Assembly: GCA_964466195.1 (NCBI GenBank)
Contig: CAYXMQ010000002.1
Coordinates: 186,001-250,000 of the forward strand
Length of the DNA stretch: 64,000 nt
Origin: PFJX01 sp964466195
Lineage (GTDB): Bacteria > Pseudomonadota > Gammaproteobacteria > Burkholderiales > Thiobacillaceae
Direction of reading: 5' to 3'
A model generated the notes under the pieces. The model had not been told where the DNA came from, did no database searches, and was given only the letters and a program-made list of their open reading frames with translations. A program made the translations under genes and the position numbers. This document shows, in pieces, positions 36,722 through 46,158 of the stretch; the stretch's first letter is position 1, and each line of letters begins with the position of its first letter.

Positions 36722-38755
36722 TTAGTGAGGGGCTGCTGCTTTGAACAACTTGGACTTGTCCACCAGATCGACGTGAGCGCGCTTGAAGTTGGTCCACTTA
36801 TGCGTTTTCTTGTCGTAGATGGAGTTGCCGAAACACTTCCAGTTTTCCTCATCGACAAAGTTCTTGTCGGTGCGGTAGTAGAAGCCGGGGTAACGGCTTT
36901 CTTCACGGAACTGGATGTGCTTCATGTGGGCTTCCGCCGTCAGGATACGGTGGTAGTTTTCCCAGGCGCGCAGCAGTTCGTGCAGGTCTTTCGCACGCAT
37001 CTTCATGGCGTCTTCTTTCAGCATTTCCAGCTTCTGCTCGGCTACTTCCAACATCTTGTCGTTGGTGTTGTAGTAGGTCGCGACGCCGGCAACGTACTCG
37101 TCCATGATCTTCTGCAGACGGAACTGCAGCATCTTGGGCGTGATGTAGTTGGGGTTGACGTCGATGGCAGTGGTGTAGTCCTTGAACTCCAGGTAGGTAC
37201 GCACCGGACGGTAGATGTCTTCCACCAGCTGATCAACAGCGGTGTCGAGCTCAACCTTCATGTCCTTGTTGTCGATGCAGTACTTGACCATCGCCTTGGC
37301 AGCCAGACGGCCTTCGGTATGCGAACCGGAAGAGAACTTGTGGCCGGATGCGCCCACGCCGTCGCCGGCGGTGAACAGACCCTTGACGGTGGTCATGCCA
37401 CGGTAGCCCCAGTTCCAGCCGGAAGGCAGGTGAGCGGGGATCTTGTCCTTGTCGGCGTGCAGTTCTTCGGTCGGAGCGCCGACGTCAGTCGGGCCGGAGA
37501 CCCAGATGCCGCAGCAACCGGAGTGGGAACCCAGCAGGTAGGGCTCGGTCGGCATCAGCTCGGAGTTCTTCTTCTCGGGCTCGACGTTCTCACCCACCCA
37601 GATACCGCACTGACCGACGCACATGTCCAGGAAGTCTTCCCAGGCTTCGGCTTCGAGGTGCTTCACTTCACGAGCAGACAGCGTGTCACGCAACTTGCCG
37701 AGGGCGGTCACGGTGTCCATCCAGATCGGACCACGGCCTTCCTTCATTTCCTTCAGCATGACGTGGTTACGCAGGCAGGAGGCGGGCACGGCAGCCTGAC
37801 CGTACGGGGGGTACTGGTCCAGCATGGCCTTGTTCTTGGTCAGGTAGTCTTCGCCATAACCGTTGGTGGCGCGGGCCTTGAACAGCAGGAACCAGGCGCC
37901 GACCGGGCCGTAACCGTCTTTGAAACGGCAAGGCACGAAGCGGTTTTCCATCATGGTCAGTTCTGCGCCGGCTTCAGCAGCCATGGCGTAGGTGGAACCG
38001 GCGTTCCACACCGGGTACCAGGCGCGGCCGGTACCTTCACCGACTGAACGCGGACGGAAGATGTTTACGCAACCGCCAGCGGCCAGCAGGATGGCCTTGG
38101 CCTTGTAGACGTGCAGGGTGTGGTTACGGGTGGAGAAGCCCACAGCGCCGGCGATGCGGTTGCTGTCGTTCTTGTCGTTGATCAGCTTGACGATGAAGAT
38201 ACGCTCTTCAACGCGGCCCATGCCCAAAGCCTTCTTGGCGGCTTCGGCGACGATCCACTTGTAGGATTCGCCGTTGATCATGATCTGCCATTTGCCGGAA
38301 CGCACGGGCTTGCCGCCGTCCTTCAAGGAGGGCAGGCCTTCGCCGATGGCGGCGGCGCCGTCGTGACGCTCGCCGTTGGCGTCGGTTTTCCAAATGGGCA
38401 GGCCCCACTCTTCGAACAGGTGCACGGAGTCGTCAACGTTGCGGCCCACGTCGTAGGCCAAGTCGTCACGGGTGATGCCCATCAGGTCGTTGGCGACCAT
38501 ACGGGTGTAGTCGGCAGGGTCTTGCTCGGTGCCGATGTAGGTGTTGATCGCGGACAGGCCCTGAGCCACGGCGCCGGAACGGTCCATAGCGGCCTTGTCG
38601 ACCAGCTTGATCTTCAGATCGATGCCGATTTCCGCTTTTGCAACGTCGGCCCAGCGCATGACTTCATAAGCCGCACCGCAACACGCCATACCACCACCAA
38701 TCATCAGGATGTCGACTTCTTCCTGGATGACGTCGGGATTTCCAAATTCAGCCAT
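36722..38755 (-). CDS. aprA: Adenylylsulfate (APS) reductase alpha subunit
   Basis: AprA is the FAD-containing catalytic subunit of dissimilatory APS reductase. In sulfur oxidisers the enzyme runs from sulfite plus AMP to APS and releases two electrons. The 677-residue protein starts MAEFGNPDVIQEEVDILMI, then GGGMACCGAAYE near residues 20-31 is the FAD Rossmann motif. RSGAVAQGLSAIN, the HEGP-free WQIMINGESYKW region and FTAGDGVGASGHKFSSGSHTEGRLAAK (the second FAD contact) are all AprA features. A Shine-Dalgarno (AAGAGG) lies upstream. The gene follows aprB by 24 bases. Confidence 0.96.
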   Translation of the reverse strand: MAEFGNPDVIQEEVDILMIGGGMACCGAAYEVMRWADVAKAEIGIDLKIKLVDKAAMDRSGAVAQGLSAINTYIGTEQDPADYTRMVANDLMGITRDDLAYDVGRNVDDSVHLFEEWGLPIWKTDANGERHDGAAAIGEGLPSLKDGGKPVRSGKWQIMINGESYKWIVAEAAKKALGMGRVEERIFIVKLINDKNDSNRIAGAVGFSTRNHTLHVYKAKAILLAAGGCVNIFRPRSVGEGTGRAWYPVWNAGSTYAMAAEAGAELTMMENRFVPCRFKDGYGPVGAWFLLFKARATNGYGEDYLTKNKAMLDQYPPYGQAAVPASCLRNHVMLKEMKEGRGPIWMDTVTALGKLRDTLSAREVKHLEAEAWEDFLDMCVGQCGIWVGENVEPEKKNSELMPTEPYLLGSHSGCCGIWVSGPTDVGAPTEELHADKDKIPAHLPSGWNWGYRGMTTVKGLFTAGDGVGASGHKFSSGSHTEGRLAAKAMVKYCIDNKDMKVELDTAVDQLVEDIYRPVRTYLEFKDYTTAIDVNPNYITPKMLQFRLQKIMDEYVAGVATYYNTNDKMLEVAEQKLEMLKEDAMKMRAKDLHELLRAWENYHRILTAEAHMKHIQFREESRYPGFYYRTDKNFVDEENWKCFGNSIYDKKTHKWTNFKRAHVDLVDKSKLFKAAAPH

Positions 38756-38779
38756 ATTAATTACCTCTTCTTAATCGAA

Positions 38780-39253
38780 TTACTTGCGAATCAGTTCGGC
38801 GGGGTTGCCGGCGCGGTAACCACCCGTCACGTCACGTGTGAACGAGCCGACGGCTTCGATATCCGCCAGCTTGGGCGTGGGCTTGCCGCCGTAGCAGTCG
38901 ATGGAACCCTCGGGGGTGGTACGGATCGGGAACTTGAAGCGCTTCAGCACGCCGTTGCGGAACTTGATGGTCCACATGATGGAATCGGAACCACGCAGGG
39001 GCTGCACGGAACCGCCCAGAGGCACGACGTCGGCGTAGTGGCGGCACTCAATGGCTTGCTGCGGGCAAATCTTCACGCAGGAATAGCATTCCCAGCACTG
39101 CTCGGGTTCCTGGTTGAAGGCGCGCATGGCGTGGCCGGTTTCGGAACCATCACGGTCCAGTTTCATCAGGTCGTGCGGGCAGATGTACATGCAGGCGGTC
39201 TTGTCTTGACCCTTGCAGCCGTCGCACTTGTCGGTACGGACGAAGGTTGGCAT
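38780..39253 (-). CDS. aprB: Adenylylsulfate (APS) reductase beta subunit
   Basis: AprB is the ferredoxin-like electron-transfer subunit. The 157-residue protein has two [4Fe-4S] sites: CDGCKGQDKTACMYICPHD near residues 10-28 and CWECYSCVKICPQQAIEC near 53-70. The tail (FRNGVLKRFKFPIRTTPEGSI and PTPKLADIEAVGSF) wraps around AprA in the known structures. AAGGAG precedes the ATG at 39253. A 198-base spacer separates it from sat, so aprBA may have its own promoter. Confidence 0.97.
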   Translation of the reverse strand: MPTFVRTDKCDGCKGQDKTACMYICPHDLMKLDRDGSETGHAMRAFNQEPEQCWECYSCVKICPQQAIECRHYADVVPLGGSVQPLRGSDSIMWTIKFRNGVLKRFKFPIRTTPEGSIDCYGGKPTPKLADIEAVGSFTRDVTGGYRAGNPAELIRK

Positions 39254-39451
39254 TCAATTACTCCTTGTTAGCTAACAATCCGCGCTCTTCACGCGGCCCA
39301 TTCAGAAAAACCGAGCCCAACCTTGGCCGGGGGCGTATCGCGAATCCGCTTCCGGCGGGCTCGATTCCGAATTGCTTGGCTAGTGACACGTGGTCAGCAG
39401 CGAGTGGCCGAACCCCGGCCACTTGCGACTCGCCACGTGCCGCCCGCCAAC

Positions 39452-40669
39452 TCAGGCAGCCGAATGGCCCTTGAGTTCGATCTTGACGTTCTGCTCGGCG
39501 GAAAGGCTGGCATAGTACTTCTGCAGCACCTTGGCCACTTCCGGACGGCTGAATTCGACGGGCAAATCCTGGCCTTCGGACAACATGGCGCGCACCTTGG
39601 TGCCGGACAGCAGGATACGATCATCCTTGGTGTGCGGGCAGGTACGCTGCGAAGCCATGCCGCCGCACTTCTTGCACCAGAAGGTCCAATCGATGTTCAT
39701 GTTGACGGTCTCGAGCGAGCCCTTCGGAATCTCGTCGAAAATCTTCTGCGCGTCGAACGGGCCGTAATAGTCGCCCACGCCGGCGTGGTCGCGACCGACA
39801 ATGAGGTGCGAACAGCCATAATTCTGGCGGAACAGCGCGTGCAGCAGCGCTTCGCGCGGGCCGGCATAACGCATATCCAGGGGGTAGCCGGCCTGGATCA
39901 CGGTGTTGGGGGCAAAGTAATTCTCGACCAGAGTGCTGATCGCCTCGGAGCGCACTTCGGCGGGAATGTCGCCCGGCTTCAAGGCGCCCAGCAGGGAGTG
40001 AATCAACACGCCGTCCATGGTTTCAATGGCGATCTTGGCCAGGTACTCGTGCGAGCGGTGCATCGGGTTGCGGGTCTGGAACGCGGCGATCTTGGACCAG
40101 CCGGCCTTCTCGAAAGCCGCGCGGGTCTCGGCGGGGGTCATGAACTGATCGCCGTACTCTTCTTTGAAGCTGCCGGTGGACAGCACCTTGACCGGACCGG
40201 CCAGGTTAATAGCGCCCTGATCCATCACCATCTTGACGCCGGGGTGCTCCAGATCGGTGGTCTTATAGACCATCATGCACTCGTGGCCCTTGTCGATACC
40301 GTAGATCTCGGTGACTTTCATGGTGCCCATGATTTCGCCGGTTTCGCTGCCCAGCAGCGCGACATCCTGGCCCAAGCTCAAGGTCTGCGCGGTCGCCGTA
40401 TCGGTAGACAAGGTCACCGGAATCGGCCAGAACAGACCGCTGGCGGTCTTGAAGCCATCGCATACGCCCGCCCAGTCGGCGTGGGTCATAAAACCCTCCA
40501 GCGGGGTGAAGCCGCCGATTCCCATCATGATCAAATCACCGGTCTCGCGAGACGACATTTTGATCTTGGGCAGAGTCTGGGCGCGAGCCAGTTCAGCTTC
40601 ACGTGCAGCGCCTTCAAGCAGAAGAGGCTTAAGTTCGCCACCACCGTGGGGTTTCACGAGACGAGACAT
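39452..40669 (-). CDS. sat: Sulfate adenylyltransferase (ATP sulfurylase)
   Basis: Dissimilatory ATP sulfurylase interconverts sulfate plus ATP and APS plus pyrophosphate; in sulfur oxidisers it makes ATP from APS. The 405-residue protein has the homo-oligomeric (Sat/MET3) fold. QTRNPMHRSHEYLAK near residue 200 holds the HxxH ATP-binding site, and GRDHAGVGDYYGPFDA near 296 is the second active-site loop. A Cys-rich zinc site (CKKCGGMASQRTCPH) lies near residue 342. TTAGGAGTC is a good ribosome site. AT-rich DNA (about 40730-40800) upstream probably holds the promoter, though no clean -35/-10 is seen. Confidence 0.96.
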   Translation of the reverse strand: MSRLVKPHGGGELKPLLLEGAAREAELARAQTLPKIKMSSRETGDLIMMGIGGFTPLEGFMTHADWAGVCDGFKTASGLFWPIPVTLSTDTATAQTLSLGQDVALLGSETGEIMGTMKVTEIYGIDKGHECMMVYKTTDLEHPGVKMVMDQGAINLAGPVKVLSTGSFKEEYGDQFMTPAETRAAFEKAGWSKIAAFQTRNPMHRSHEYLAKIAIETMDGVLIHSLLGALKPGDIPAEVRSEAISTLVENYFAPNTVIQAGYPLDMRYAGPREALLHALFRQNYGCSHLIVGRDHAGVGDYYGPFDAQKIFDEIPKGSLETVNMNIDWTFWCKKCGGMASQRTCPHTKDDRILLSGTKVRAMLSEGQDLPVEFSRPEVAKVLQKYYASLSAEQNVKIELKGHSAA

Positions 40670-40918
40670 GCTGACTCCTAAAAATATAAATAAGTAAAGG
40701 CTGATAAGCCGATTGGTCGGTCAGGATAGCACCAGCCCCGCCCCCTCACTAATCAGACTTATTTCTTTGTAAATAAATTTTTTTTGGGATAGAACCCTCC
40801 GAATAACCTACTGTTCGCGTCCGTTTTAACAGCGAAGACGGTAAGCCCGGCTTCTCGCTACAATGCTTCGGCACCTCTGCAGCGGCCCTCGAATCGCCAA
40901 ATAAATGAGCGCATCAGC

Positions 40919-41626
40919 ATGCCTTTTTTTATTTCATTCCTTTTGCTCCTCGCATTGAGCGGCTGCGCCAGCCAGCAGATCCAACGCAAGGATGGCGTCC
41001 CCAGCGCACGGGCTTTCAGTCCGGCGACGCTGGCCAAGGGCGATGCCGACAGCATGGCGGAGATGAGCCAGCGCGAGATGTTGAAGAGTTTAAGGCTGCT
41101 GAGTGAGAAGCTCTATCGTCGCAATCCGCAGGAGTTTCGCAAATCCGGTTTTGCATCGGCCGAAGCCGCCAGCGCGCACATTTTCGAGCAAATTCCGAAA
41201 TGGTCCGATCCCGCCGCAACGCCTCCAAACTGGCAGGAAGGCTTCAAACTCGCCTTTGTCGAAGAGTATGGCGGCGATCGCGTGCAGACCTTCATGAGCG
41301 CACTGACCAGCATGCTGATGGCCAGCTACAACTACAAGACCGAGCTTTTCCTGCCCGATTCGTTATCCGCGCAAAAACTCTACAACAGCGCGCGCAATAT
41401 TGAAGTGGCGGTCTGGAAGCTCTCCAACGCCAAGCAAACGAGTGGCGCAAAGCTGCTGATCAGCAACAGCATGGATGGCGAAATCGCGAATCTCAGTTTC
41501 GAACGGGAGTTCGGCAAGCTGATCGCCCTCCAGGATTTGACCGCGCTGGTGATCGAGGACAACAACAATCGCTCGATCAGCCGGGTCATACAAAATGTCG
41601 CCTCCTTTGTCTTTCTGCCCATCTGA
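40919..41626 (+). CDS. Predicted lipoprotein of unknown function
   Basis: The 235-residue protein has a lipoprotein signal: a hydrophobic start and the lipobox LSGC with Cys at residue 16, so it should be anchored to a membrane. The mature part is helical and charged (LRLLSEKLYRRNPQEFRKSGFAS, WQEGFKLAFVEEYGGDRVQTFMSAL), with no recognised domain. It is followed after 8 bases by an unrelated gene. The lipobox supports the assignment; its role is unknown. Confidence 0.75.
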   Translation: MPFFISFLLLLALSGCASQQIQRKDGVPSARAFSPATLAKGDADSMAEMSQREMLKSLRLLSEKLYRRNPQEFRKSGFASAEAASAHIFEQIPKWSDPAATPPNWQEGFKLAFVEEYGGDRVQTFMSALTSMLMASYNYKTELFLPDSLSAQKLYNSARNIEVAVWKLSNAKQTSGAKLLISNSMDGEIANLSFEREFGKLIALQDLTALVIEDNNNRSISRVIQNVASFVFLPI

Positions 41627-41634
41627 AGCGCACG

Positions 41635-42348
41635 ATGGATTGGCGATGCGACACTGACTATGCCTTTTGCGATCAACTCGATCTTGCCGGTTGGGCCTGG
41701 CAGTTCTTGCGCCGAGCGCCTGAGTATCGCGCCGACTACACCGAGTTCATCGCCATTTGGCGGCAGTTGGAGGCGAGCTACGGCGCGCCGCCGCAACGTG
41801 ATTTTTTCAAATGGCGGCAAGACCCGCGCGCGTGGCGATCGGAAGCCGACCTAGCCGGTTGCGGCGCCGAAATCTGTCCGGGAGAGAACGATCAAGTTCT
41901 GATCGAGTGCTGGATGGGGGCAAAGTGGGGTTTCCGCAAATTTCCGCTCGACCCGGCCATCAACCTGCCCGATGAACTCGCCTGGCGCGAGTTTCCTGTC
42001 GATGTGGCAGTCGTCGAATCCGATAGCGGCCTCGCCTTTCCACCGGAAATACTGGCGCTGCGTTTCGACCTCTCACTCCCGTTACCGGCGCAACTTGAGG
42101 CCGCCAAGAAGCAACTCCTGGCCAACCGTCTTTTGCGCGAAAAGGGCGGCCATCTGCCGCCACGCAACTTGCGAACTGGCGCACCGCTGTGGCGACTTTG
42201 GCTGCGTCTGCTGGATGCACTGGAAAGCGGGGATACACCGAGCCAAATGGCCGCCACGCTGGGTTTAAGCGAGCCGGAGCGCGAGGTCGCCGCCGCCATC
42301 CAGATGCGCAGCGGCGGTTATCGCCGCATCCTGATGCTGGAGCACTGA
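41635..42348 (+). CDS. DUF6499/DUF2285-type protein, possible transcription regulator
   Basis: The 237-residue protein has a short N-terminal domain, AWQFLRRAPEYRADY with W/R-rich ends, seen in DUF6499 proteins. The C-terminal part (LRLLDALESGDTPSQMAATLGLSEPER, then IQMRSGGYRRILML) resembles DUF2285, which often occurs in mobile-element regulators. Both assignments are by eye. If correct, it is a DNA-binding regulator of unknown target. No mobile-element genes are seen nearby. Confidence 0.6.
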   Translation: MDWRCDTDYAFCDQLDLAGWAWQFLRRAPEYRADYTEFIAIWRQLEASYGAPPQRDFFKWRQDPRAWRSEADLAGCGAEICPGENDQVLIECWMGAKWGFRKFPLDPAINLPDELAWREFPVDVAVVESDSGLAFPPEILALRFDLSLPLPAQLEAAKKQLLANRLLREKGGHLPPRNLRTGAPLWRLWLRLLDALESGDTPSQMAATLGLSEPEREVAAAIQMRSGGYRRILMLEH

Positions 42349-42409
42349 CTCTTCACGGCTATGTAACATGACCCTTTTACCCTCACCGGCATTTCAGGCG
42401 GATAACAGT

Positions 42410-42874
42410 ATGGACTTGATTCTCTGGCGGCATGCCGACGCGCAGGATGGCGAGAACGATATGGCGCGGGCGCTGACCGCAAAAGGCCGCAAACAGGCGG
42501 ACAAGATGGCGGCGTGGCTGCATGCGCGTCTGCCCGCGAAGACGCGCATCCTGGTCAGCCCGGCGGTGCGCGCGCTGCAAACCGCGGACGCGCTGAAACT
42601 GGATTACGAAGTGGTTGCCAACATCGCCCCGGGCGCAATCGGCGTACAGATACTGAGTGCGGCCGGCTGGCCGGATGCGAGCGGCACGGTGCTCGTAGTG
42701 GGCCATCAGCCGACGCTGGGCGAAGCGGCGGGTCTGTTGTTATTTGACGAAACCGACGGCGAAGGCCGCGCCCTCAGCCTGAAAAAAGGCGGTCTGCTAT
42801 GGTTGACCAACCGCGTACGCGGCAGTCATCCGCAAACCGTTTTGAAAGCGGCGATGTCGCCCGAATTGGCCTGA
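42410..42874 (+). CDS. sixA: Phosphohistidine phosphatase SixA
   Basis: SixA removes phosphate from phosphohistidine. The 154-residue protein starts MDLILWRHADAQ, where RHA is the first histidine-phosphatase motif. RILVSPAVRALQTADAL holds the second Arg, and VVGHQPTLGEAAGLL the second His. The frame is open back to 42368, but ATG 42410 is the family start and the upstream residues do not look like protein. It is convergent with the HDOD/EAL-like gene, with 26 bases between the stops. Confidence 0.9.
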   Translation: MDLILWRHADAQDGENDMARALTAKGRKQADKMAAWLHARLPAKTRILVSPAVRALQTADALKLDYEVVANIAPGAIGVQILSAAGWPDASGTVLVVGHQPTLGEAAGLLLFDETDGEGRALSLKKGGLLWLTNRVRGSHPQTVLKAAMSPELA

Positions 42875-42900
42875 ACCGCGGCCTGAAACGGCATCCGGAA

Positions 42901-44118
42901 TCAATCCAGGCCGAGTTGCTCGACCCAGGCCAAGGCCTGCAGATGCGCCTGGCTGACTTGATCCGGCGTCACCATCAGCGACGAAGCCAGATCCTCCAGT
43001 TGCTGGCTATTGCCACTTTCAACCGCCTCGGTCAGCGCCAGGAAGGGGCCATAAATACCGGTACGGTCAGACAGCGCGTCGACCAATTTTTCCGGAATGA
43101 CGATGCGCTCCAGCACCTGTTCCATGGGCATTTCGAGAAATGCCGGCAACAGAGAAAAGACGCCGACGATGAACAAGTTGTCCTGATCCCCTTTGGACAG
43201 ACAAACCTTCCCGATCAATTCGCACAAGCGGCCGCGGGTAATCGCAGTACGAGCAAGCGTCGGCATGGTCGGGGCGCTGCCGGCGGTGACCAACAACAAG
43301 GTCAGCCAGCGGTAAAGCGGCTGCATGCCGAGGATGCTGACGGCATGACGAATCGATTGCACCTCGCAAGACAAACCGAAACCGGCGGAATTGATATAGC
43401 GCAGTAATTTGAAGGTCAGCGCCACATCCTTCTTGAACAGGCTTTCAAGCTCTTTCGCATCCGCCTCCTGACGCACCTTTTCCAGCAACTGCACCACCGT
43501 TCCGTACACCGGGTTGATGATCTTGGCGGCAAGGTTTTCCGGATGGGCGAAATAGTAGCCCTGAAAGAAATCAAACCCCAAGGACTGGCAATGCCGGAAC
43601 TGCTCTGGGGTTTCCACCTTCTCTGCGATCAGCTCGACCGGATACTTGCGGACGGCCTTGACCAGATTGGCCAATTCCGCCGGGCTATGCGCCAACACGT
43701 CCAGTTTGACGAAACTGGCCAAGGCCAGCAGCGCCTCGGATTCAGGCTGATAGTGGTAATCATCGAGCGCGAAACGGTAGCCCGCCGACTTCAGCTCAGT
43801 CAGGCGATCCAGCACCTCGGGGGTGACCTGGACGCTTTCCAGGACTTCGATCACCACTTTTTCCGGCGGCAACAAGGTCGAAAAACTCGACATCAACATC
43901 GAGGTTTCCATATTGACGAAAGCCAGCTTGCCCTTCAGCAGCCATTCCGTACCCATGTTGACCAGCGTATTGGCAATAACCGTAATCCCGGCATCCACAT
44001 CGGTATCGATGCGTGCGGTACGGGCAAGCGCTGAATGCCTGAACAACAGTTCGTAGCCGAACAACTGATGCTTAGCGTCAACAATGGGCTGGCGGGCGAT
44101 ATAAGCGTTGGAACTCAT
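42901..44118 (-). CDS. EAL-like/HDOD-domain protein (YuxH type)
   Basis: The 405-residue protein joins an N-terminal EAL-related domain with a C-terminal HDOD domain. The EAL motif is degenerate: FGYELLFRHS stands in the EAL position, so c-di-GMP hydrolysis is unlikely. The domain also shows EVLESVQVTPEVL and ALDDYHYQPES. The HDOD part (LLRYINSAGFGLSCEVQSIRHAVSILG near residue 235) is a non-catalytic HD variant. Related proteins modulate signalling in motility systems. It is the last gene of the cheV-cheA operon. Confidence 0.85.
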   Translation of the reverse strand: MSSNAYIARQPIVDAKHQLFGYELLFRHSALARTARIDTDVDAGITVIANTLVNMGTEWLLKGKLAFVNMETSMLMSSFSTLLPPEKVVIEVLESVQVTPEVLDRLTELKSAGYRFALDDYHYQPESEALLALASFVKLDVLAHSPAELANLVKAVRKYPVELIAEKVETPEQFRHCQSLGFDFFQGYYFAHPENLAAKIINPVYGTVVQLLEKVRQEADAKELESLFKKDVALTFKLLRYINSAGFGLSCEVQSIRHAVSILGMQPLYRWLTLLLVTAGSAPTMPTLARTAITRGRLCELIGKVCLSKGDQDNLFIVGVFSLLPAFLEMPMEQVLERIVIPEKLVDALSDRTGIYGPFLALTEAVESGNSQQLEDLASSLMVTPDQVSQAHLQALAWVEQLGLD

Positions 44119-44135
44119 TAGGCTTTTAGCAAGAC

Positions 44136-46052
44136 TCAGGCGCGTGCGAACAGATTCATCGGGGTATCGGCCGTGTTGTTCCCCAGCAACGCTTCCATAT
44201 CCAACACCAGCACGATCGAGCCGTCACCCGACAAAGTCGCTCCCGCGATGCCTTTGGGCTTGATGTCGGACAACGGCTTGATAACCACATCATCACGTCC
44301 GACAAAGCCATCCACGGCCATGATGAACGTGGTGTCCGATGCATGCATCAGCACGCCAAATGCGGGCGATTTCTTCGCCTCCCACCCCAGCAGCCGGGCC
44401 AGACTGCGTATGGGCAGCACTTCATCGCGCACGACCATGGTGGCGCGTCCGGAAACGCGTTGCACTTCAACGGGTTTAAGAGGAATGATTTCACGCACCA
44501 TCGACAGCGGTATGGCAAACGACTGTTCATTCAGGCTGACCACCAGAACCGGCAGAATGGCCAACGTCAACGGCAGCGAAATCGTGAAAGTGGAGCCTTG
44601 GCCGGGCACCGAGATGACATCGATCTTGCCGTTGAGACGGGTGATATTGGTCTTCACCACATCCATACCGACTCCGCGCCCGGACACGCTGGAAATCTGG
44701 TCCTTGGTCGAGAAGCCGGGCAGGAATACCAGATGCAGGCTCTGCCGATCATCCAGGCTATTGGCCGTTTCCGCGTCAATGATGCCCTTTTCCACCGCCT
44801 TGGCGCGGATCACATCCGGGCGCATGCCCTTGCCGTCATCAGAAATCTCGATGTAGATATGGTCGCCGACCTGACTGGCGGAAAGCGTGACGATGGCTTT
44901 GGAGGATTTGTGTGACAGCGCGCGCTCTTCCGCCGCTTCGATACCGTGGTCGACCGCATTGCGCACCAAATGCACCAAGGGATCGTTGAGGTCTTCGATC
45001 ATGGTCTTGTCGAGCTCGGTTTCCTCACCCGACAACACCAGTTCGACGTCTTTGCCTAATTGCCGCGCCAGATCGCGCGCCAGACGGGGATACTTCTGGA
45101 ACAGGCGACCAATCGGCTGCATACGCGTTTTCATGACGGCGTTCTGCAGATCGGAAACCAATAGATCAAGTTGGCTGACTGCGATATCCAGCGCCTTGAG
45201 GGTTTCCTGGTCGTTCTTGCCATGCAAAATCTGGGTCTTCAGATTGGCGATACGGTTCTTGGTCAACCCGATTTCACCGGAAAGGTTAAGCACCTGATCG
45301 AGCCGCACGGTATCGACCCGGATGGTGGTTTCTTTCTGCAGGCTTTGCTGCGGAGCTGACGACGCGCTGGCCGCGCGCGACGGCATCGGCAAATCCTGCA
45401 CCGGACTTGCGGCAGCCTGCTGAGCCGGTGCGGCGGCACCCTCCAAAGGTTCCTCGACCGCCGCCGGTGCGGCTGCGGTGTGAACCGCGCTGGCAGGCAC
45501 CGGTATGCCGGTCAAAGCGGCATGCAGCACATCCCAATTGATATCGTCTATCGTCGGCTCAGCCGGCGCGCTGCTCGCTATTTTGGCGGCCACGGCTGCT
45601 GGCGGGACGTCCGGCTTCGCGGCAGGCGCAGTCGTCGCGCCACTTTTTCGTTGCACCGACTTGCCGGCCAGAGCGGCTTCCAGGCTATCGATCAAAGCGG
45701 GATCGGCCGCTTCCGGCTGCGTCGCCTGCGACAACGAGGCAAACATATTCCGCACCACGCCGGTCGCATCCATGATGACGTCCATCAACCCGGTGGAGAG
45801 CGTCAACTCGCCGTTGCGCAACTTATCGAACAAATTCTCCGTGCGATGACAAAGCGAAACCAGATTCTCGGCATTGAGAAAACCGGCGCCGCCCTTGATG
45901 GTGTGAAATCCCCGAAAAATATCGTTCAGAAGTGCGCGATCGTCAGGTCGCTTTTCCAGCTCGACCAGTTTGTTATCGACCTCGGACAACAACTCTCCAG
46001 CCTCCAGCAGGAAATCCTGCAACAGCTCTTCCATTCCGGCGAAATCACTCAT
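44136..46052 (-). CDS. cheA: Chemotaxis histidine kinase CheA
   Basis: CheA autophosphorylates in response to chemoreceptors and passes phosphate to CheY. The 638-residue protein has an Hpt domain with FHTIKGGAGFL (phospho-His H50) and a long Ala/Pro-rich linker near 130-235, where a P2 domain is not clear. A dimerisation domain (LSGEIGLTKNRIANLKTQIL), a kinase domain with HLVRNAVDHGIE and GRGVGMDVVK, and a CheW-like end follow. AAGGAG lies seven bases before the ATG. Between it and cheZ there are about 106 non-coding bases. Confidence 0.95.
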   Translation of the reverse strand: MSDFAGMEELLQDFLLEAGELLSEVDNKLVELEKRPDDRALLNDIFRGFHTIKGGAGFLNAENLVSLCHRTENLFDKLRNGELTLSTGLMDVIMDATGVVRNMFASLSQATQPEAADPALIDSLEAALAGKSVQRKSGATTAPAAKPDVPPAAVAAKIASSAPAEPTIDDINWDVLHAALTGIPVPASAVHTAAAPAAVEEPLEGAAAPAQQAAASPVQDLPMPSRAASASSAPQQSLQKETTIRVDTVRLDQVLNLSGEIGLTKNRIANLKTQILHGKNDQETLKALDIAVSQLDLLVSDLQNAVMKTRMQPIGRLFQKYPRLARDLARQLGKDVELVLSGEETELDKTMIEDLNDPLVHLVRNAVDHGIEAAEERALSHKSSKAIVTLSASQVGDHIYIEISDDGKGMRPDVIRAKAVEKGIIDAETANSLDDRQSLHLVFLPGFSTKDQISSVSGRGVGMDVVKTNITRLNGKIDVISVPGQGSTFTISLPLTLAILPVLVVSLNEQSFAIPLSMVREIIPLKPVEVQRVSGRATMVVRDEVLPIRSLARLLGWEAKKSPAFGVLMHASDTTFIMAVDGFVGRDDVVIKPLSDIKPKGIAGATLSGDGSIVLVLDMEALLGNNTADTPMNLFARA

Positions 46053-46158
46053 TTTCTTCTCCTTTTAGCCGATAGCTTTGGCCACAGCAGGTAGCTTTTG
46101 CGCGCCTCTCGCAGCGCACTCTCGGCGACAAGCTGGCAGCGACCGGTTACCCGCTTTG

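Noticed and set aside
40670..40918. A promoter for sat in AT-rich DNA
   Set aside because: The region is a likely promoter site, but no -35/-10 pair with correct spacing was clear enough to list.
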